The position numbers and the translations under genes are program-made. Under the pieces are notes generated by a model. It saw only the letters and a program-made list of their open reading frames with translations. It made no database searches and was not told the origin of the DNA. Positions 32,064 to 36,612 of a stretch of DNA of 36,612 nt are shown one piece after another; position 1 is the first letter of the stretch, and every line of letters begins with the position of its first letter. This DNA comes from Discostella pseudostelligera (Eukaryota; Bacillariophyta; Thalassiosirophyceae; Thalassiosirales; Thalassiosiraceae): NCBI GenBank assembly GCA_036940085.1, contig JALLBK010000077.1, forward strand, positions 1-36,612, read 5' to 3'.

Positions 32064-35000
32064 TTATTTGATCCTTTTAGTCGGTTTGGCAGAGGGCGCC
32101 TTCGTTGTCGGACGTACATTAGTCGGCAATGCTGTGGGGCGCTTCGTGGTCGGATTAAAAGTTGGAGCAGCAGTGGGTGCCTTCGTGGTCGGATTGAGCA
32201 GAGTTGGAACAGCAGTAGGTGCCTTCGTTTGAATTGTAGTGGGTGCCTGCGTGGTCGGATCAGCAGGAGCAGTGATGGGTGCTTTCGTTGTCGGATTCAA
32301 AGTTGGAAAAGCAGTGGGTGCCTTGGTGGTCGGATTGAAAGTTGGAACAGCAGTGGGTGCCTTCGTTGTTGGCTTGACAGTTGGAACAGCAGTAGGTGAC
32401 TTCGTCGGAACTGGGGTGGGTGCCTTCGTTGTCGGTTTGAGAGTTGGAACAACAGTGGGTGACTTCGTCGGAGCAGGAGTGGGTGCTTTCGTAGTTGGAT
32501 TGAAAGTTGGTTTGGCTGTGGGAGCCTTCATTGTTGGCTTGAAAGTTGGAACGGCAGTGGGTGCCTTCGTCGGAATAGGAGTGCTGGGTGCCTTCGTCGT
32601 AGGATTGAAAGTTGGAACAGCAGTTGGAGCCTTCGATGTCGGATTGAAAGTTGGCATAGTATTTGACGGACTGATCGTTGGCGTTGAGGTGGGAGCACTG
32701 GTTGATGTTGGATTGGGCGAGGGCATTTTTGATGGGGCGGAAGTCGGCGTTGCGGTCGGAGCTCGAGTTGTTGGATTGGGTGTAGGCGAATTTGAAGGGA
32801 TGGACGACGTTGGATCAAGCGTTGGATTTGTTGTGGGTTCATTTGATGGACTGGACGTTGGGATTGTGGTGGGAGCAAGGGTTGTTGGATTTGGTGTGGG
32901 TTCATTTGATGGACTAAACGTTGGGATTGCAGTGGGAGCAAGGGTTGTGGGATTGGGTGTGGGTTCATTTGATGGACTGAACGTTGGGATTGCAGTAGGA
33001 GCAAGGGTTGTGGGATTGGGTGTGGGCACATTTGATGGACTGGACGTTGGGGTTGCAGTGGGAGAAAGGGTTGTTGGATTTGTTGTGGGTTCATTTGATG
33101 GGCTGAACGTTGGGATTGCCGTGGGAGAAAGGGTTGTTGGATTTGTTGTGGGCACATTTGATGGGCTGAATGTTGGGATTGCCGTGGGAGAAAGGGTTGT
33201 TGGATTTGTTGTGGGCACATTTGATGGACTGGACGTTGGAATTGCAGTGGGAGCAAGGGTTGTTGGATTGGGTGTGGGCACATTTGATGGGCTGAACATT
33301 GGGATTGCCGTGGGAGCAAGGGTTGTTGGATTTGATGTGGGCACATTTGATGGACTAAACGTTGGGATTGCAGTGGGAGCAAGGGTTGTTGGATTTGTTG
33401 TTGGTGCATTTGATGGAATGAATGTTGGCGTGGCGGTTGGAGAACGGGTCGTTGGATTTGTTGTGGGTACATTTTTTGATGGACTGGACGTTGGAATCGC
33501 CGTAGGATCAAGAGTTGTGGGTTCAGTTGATGGCCTGAACGTTGGCATTGCGGTGGGATTATGCGTTGTTGGATTTGTAGTGGGGGAATACGTTGGAGCA
33601 GAAGTCGGAAGAGCAGTGGGAGCTGGAGTTGTTGGGTTGGGTGTGGGTACATTTGATGGACTGAATGATGATGGCATCGCCGTCGTGGGATCAAGAGTTG
33701 TTGGACTGTTTGTTGTGTGCGCATTTGATGGAATGCAAGTTGGCGTTGCGTTGCTGGGAACACTACTACTAGTTGTTGGGTTGGGTGTCGTGGGTGACAG
33801 CGATTGGGTGTGTGTGGGTAGATTTGTGAGACTGATTGATGGGGATGTTGACGGGGGGTTAGTAGCGATTGTCACCCCCACCATGTCGCAAACAGTTTCG
33901 TTATATGTTGCAGTAGGAAATGAAATGCAATCTGAATTTGAGGCGTTAAAGAATCCCATCAGCTTCCATGTTGGCCTAATCGATGTGTCCAACCCATCAC
34001 ACACTGAAGACCGTATTAAATTTGTCATATTGTCATGTCCTGGAAAGCGCGATCCGAATGATGGAGTGAACGTGTACGGGTCTGGGCCGAAGTATGTCAG
34101 TGAGGATCCACACTGAATGTGAAAGAACGGCACATATCCTGATCGCGGTGTCGACGATCCAGAACAGATGAGTGATGCAGACGTTCTGTCACACGTTGTC
34201 GAAGTTCCACCAGCAGCCGAGGCAGCAAGAACAACAAAGTTCGATCCCGCATCCTTATAAATATCCATCCTTCGTGGCGACCACTGTTCCAACCCGATTT
34301 CATCTGCGAAAGTTTTAGGCACGAGATCATTTGCAGTCGCCTGCACGCTTCCCAGATCACTGCTGAAATAAAAGCCTCGATTGACATAGGTACTCCCTGG
34401 CTGCAACCTTGCTCCGTTACCATACCAATTGACGGTAAAGACAGTGTAGTCTCTTGTGCCGACACCCAAACTTGTACTCCCGATGCGTCGCCTACTTAGT
34501 CCATCAAGAGCGACACCTTCGTAATCCTGCCCCTTGCCGTAAACGATGGTGAATGAATTGAGGATTTCTGGATCATAACCGACGGGAATATCCGCCAGAG
34601 GAAGTCGACTAGGAGCTGTTTGCGTTGTACCACCCCTCAGAAAAGATTGGGTCATCGGGACAATATTGATTGGCAATGAACTAGCATAACCTCTGTTATC
34701 AAAGATTATGTTCACCATGTTGATTGCAGATGTTGTGTTGGTGGAGTAAACTGCAAAGTACATCCTCTTGTTGCTAGTAGAATATGACCAGTGACGCAGA
34801 AAGGCGACATTCAATACCTCCTCACCAGTTCTACTGTTGACCAAGCCTATGTCAGTCGAAGGGGAGCATTTGTTGACTACGTCCAAGTATGGAGAAGTCT
34901 GTCCAAAGCCTGTGTCATGCATGTTGCACTGAAGCGAGACAAGTCCATTCCACATCATATGATACGCACAATTAGGGGTGCTTCCGGCATCGACCTTGAG

Positions 35001-36536
35001 TTCCATGCGTACGTAATTTTCATTGAGAATTTGATCATCCGTGCAGGACAATACCATACAAGTGGCAGCGTTGGTGCAGGTAGGGTCAGTGCCCTTTCGA
35101 CATGGTGGTAGAATGGGAGCAAATGTCTGATTCACGAGCAAACCACCATCGACAAATGAGGTATACCCCCCCAGATTCTTCAGATCTGTACGTGCGGCAC
35201 GTCCTGCGGATCCACCAGGGGCATCATTTCCCCAAAGACATGTGGGGAGGTAATCGACATTGTTTACATCGGCGTAGTTCAAGGTGCCCGTGGATGGATT
35301 TGGTTTGAGTGCGTATGGAAGCGAACTGGAGCGGACGCCTCCCCAAGCGACATCAAAAAATGTTTGATCTACATTCAAGGCAGTGGAAAGAGGGTCGCTG
35401 GGATTCGCAAAGCTGTTACACCGATCGAAAATGGGAGGGCGGAGGAAGTGAAGAATGTGTGATATTACCGATCAACATGGAACATGGCATGCATGGAAAC
35501 AAATATTGGAGAGGGTGGATAACAACAACAGTATTGTTTGAAACTCACTTGTGAATCATCTGTGTATGCTCAATAATCCCATTATTGCAATTGGTGTACA
35601 TATTGATGTAAATGATGGGAGATGTGAATGGAGTTGGAACATGCGCTGATGTGCCCCACGATGCGAAGATGCATGAATTTCCAGAGCAGTGCTTTGCCAG
35701 GCTAGGAGAATGAAATGGAACGGGTGTCGTATATGCTCCATCTCGCTGGTAAGCTCCCGCCTGATGAATGAAGTATTTTTTGCACTGTGTATTGTTGTTG
35801 ATATTTGGTCCCGGACAATATTGAGGAAGGCTGAGATTCTGATTCAACTGCAAATTGATGGCGACAGATTGAATGACCTCATCGACCCACGGCGATTCTG
35901 TGGTGGTATTGTCTCGCCATGCATGTCTGGTGCAAAGTGGCTGTAAATATTCCCCCCCGTTCCGATGCGTATTGACCAAGAGCGATTCCCCGTGGCGTCA
36001 GTGTGAGACATTATTGTTTGGAACATAACCTACTCCAACGGAACATGCGAGGCGTACCAGTTTGACTGGGAATTGGCACCTGGCCAATCGAAGCTGAACG
36101 ATGTAGCGGCTGCAGATGCCGCGGTGTTGCATGTCGATGGCTCATGGGTGGCGTAGGCCTCGATCAAGTCATTCAGGATGGCATTGTCGAGGGCGTCAAA
36201 TGGGGTTGCGCCAGCGATGGCGACGGCGATGTTGCTACCGCCGATGTTGGCGCTGATGAAATTGAGAAGATGGGGCGCCGCAGATATGGTCCAGATCCAA
36301 CAAATTGGGGAGAATATGAATCGCATTGGGGGGGAGTATTGTCGAGTCTTCCAACAATAACATGAACATGGTAGACTAAGTTGCAAGTTGCAGGGTCGGG
36401 GGGGGGCTTTGGAAGGAGCTACCTACCAGCGGCAGCGGCAGCGGCGGCGAAGGCAAGAATCTCATTGTCATCGTCGAGTGCCCATCGTGACCGATAGGTC
36501 TTCGCACATTCATCTTCGCACACACTAGTGGTCACC
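32064..36536 (-). CDS. PT-rich extracellular protein, 5' partial, with apparent stop and frameshift
   Basis: The last exon, 35410-32064, is open for over 1,100 codons. Upstream pieces are read as 36536-36423 (CEDECAKTYRSRWALD, Ala run) and 36252-35547, joined by GT-AG introns 36253-36422 and 35411-35546. Within 36252-35547 the message needs two corrections: TAG at 36030-36032, in VPLE-stop-VMFQTIMSH, and a one-base shift near 35897-35902, between GETIPPQ and ESPWVDEVIQ. The N-terminal half (WSIRIGTGGNIYSHF, YFIHQAGAYQRDGAY, INMYTNCNNGIIEHTQMIHN, FFDVAWGGVRSSSLPYAL) is a Cys-containing globular region I do not recognise. The C-terminal 550 residues are PT repeats, ending KPTKRIK with no membrane segment. 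The start lies beyond the window. The breaks may be real decay or assembly errors. Confidence 0.68.
32090..32660 (-). repeat. Degenerate short PT repeat (about 13 residues)
   Basis: This encodes repeated NPTTKAPTAVPTF units and shorter KAPTPVPTKSPT variants, near 39 bases each, at the C-terminal end of the same gene. Copies are less regular than in the 63-bp array. Confidence 0.65.
32843..33490 (-). repeat. 63-bp tandem repeat (21-residue PT repeat), about 11 copies
   Basis: GATGGACTGAACGTTGGG and close variants recur every 63 bases near 32846, 32909, 32972, 33036, 33098, 33161, 33224, 33287, 33350, 33413 and 33479. Each unit encodes 21 residues of the form TFSPSNxPTxNPTTLAPTAIP. Confidence 0.88.
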
Positions 36537-36612
36537 CTGAGACGCTATTAAGTCTAGTATAGCATCTCATATAGCTGAATTTATACTGTTTTCAATAGCT
36601 CATAATATCTTT

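Noticed and set aside
32843..33490. CRISPR-like array
   Set aside because: The repeats are contiguous, without unique spacers, and encode PT units.
32239..34116. A 625-codon plus-strand open frame of VG-rich repeats
   Set aside because: It is the exact antisense of the PT repeats of the minus-strand gene. Repeats with a period divisible by three keep several frames open, and the minus-strand reading has the globular N-terminal region and introns.
35545..35979. A separate open frame with a non-ATG start at 35979
   Set aside because: Its first 25 codons read out of frame relative to the protein-like GNIYSHF/GETIPPQ frame. Only the part after about 35897 looks coding, as the continuation of the upstream exon.
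35200..36540. Vanadium haloperoxidase-like N-terminal region
   Set aside because: A WGGVRSSSLPYAL segment and one frame reading TPRGIALGQY suggested it. That frame is not the coding one and no haloperoxidase active-site motifs are present.

Overview
The window reads as nuclear DNA of a stramenopile alga, most probably a diatom. The grounds are short GT-AG introns (mostly 72-130 nt), secreted proteins with long Pro/Thr (PTxxPT-type) repeats, an alga-like mix of metazoan-type (G8, kringle) and bacterial-type (DUF1800, DUF1501) extracellular domains, and a decayed PIF/Harbinger transposon. No species is claimed. All gene models are from reading the sequence; no search or transcript was available.

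Layout. 1-3.8 kb: a dead PIF/Harbinger element (frameshifted transposase on +, broken accessory gene on -, terminal inverted repeats). 4.0-18.9 kb (-): one very large gene. I can join 28 exons through 27 GT-AG introns with every phase matching and no internal stop, giving about 4,123 residues: secretion signal, G8 domain, CEMIP/fibrocystin-L-like beta-helix with inserted carbohydrate-binding-like modules and a kringle, more carbohydrate-binding-like modules, a PT linker, then DUF1800 and DUF1501 fused at the C-terminus. 19.2-20.26 kb: a non-autonomous inverted-repeat element with a perfect 27-bp hairpin. 20.39-21.69 kb (-): a truncated copy of a PT-repeat gene, joined directly to a frameshifted RNase H-like/transposon gene fragment (21.70-22.43 kb, +). 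23.4-24.6 kb (+): an aspartyl/asparaginyl beta-hydroxylase-like gene. 24.88-28.22 kb (-) and 28.56-29.81 kb (+): a head-to-head pair of paralogous single-pass membrane proteins with an unfamiliar cysteine-containing ectodomain; one has expanded a 108-residue PT repeat, the other has none. 30.44-31.27 kb (-): AP-4 sigma adaptin with a 23-nt first coding exon. 31.56-31.72 kb: an array of CACGTG boxes. 32.06 kb to the right edge (-): a second PT-rich secreted protein whose 5' part carries an apparent stop and frameshift and runs off the window.

The common theme is the cell surface: three PT-rich or multidomain extracellular proteins (one with a long PT-repeat paralog fragment) lie within 36 kb. 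The gene of greatest interest is the 4,123-residue fusion, which unites an animal-type hyaluronan-protein-like half with a domain pair that bacteria usually encode as two adjacent genes of unknown function.
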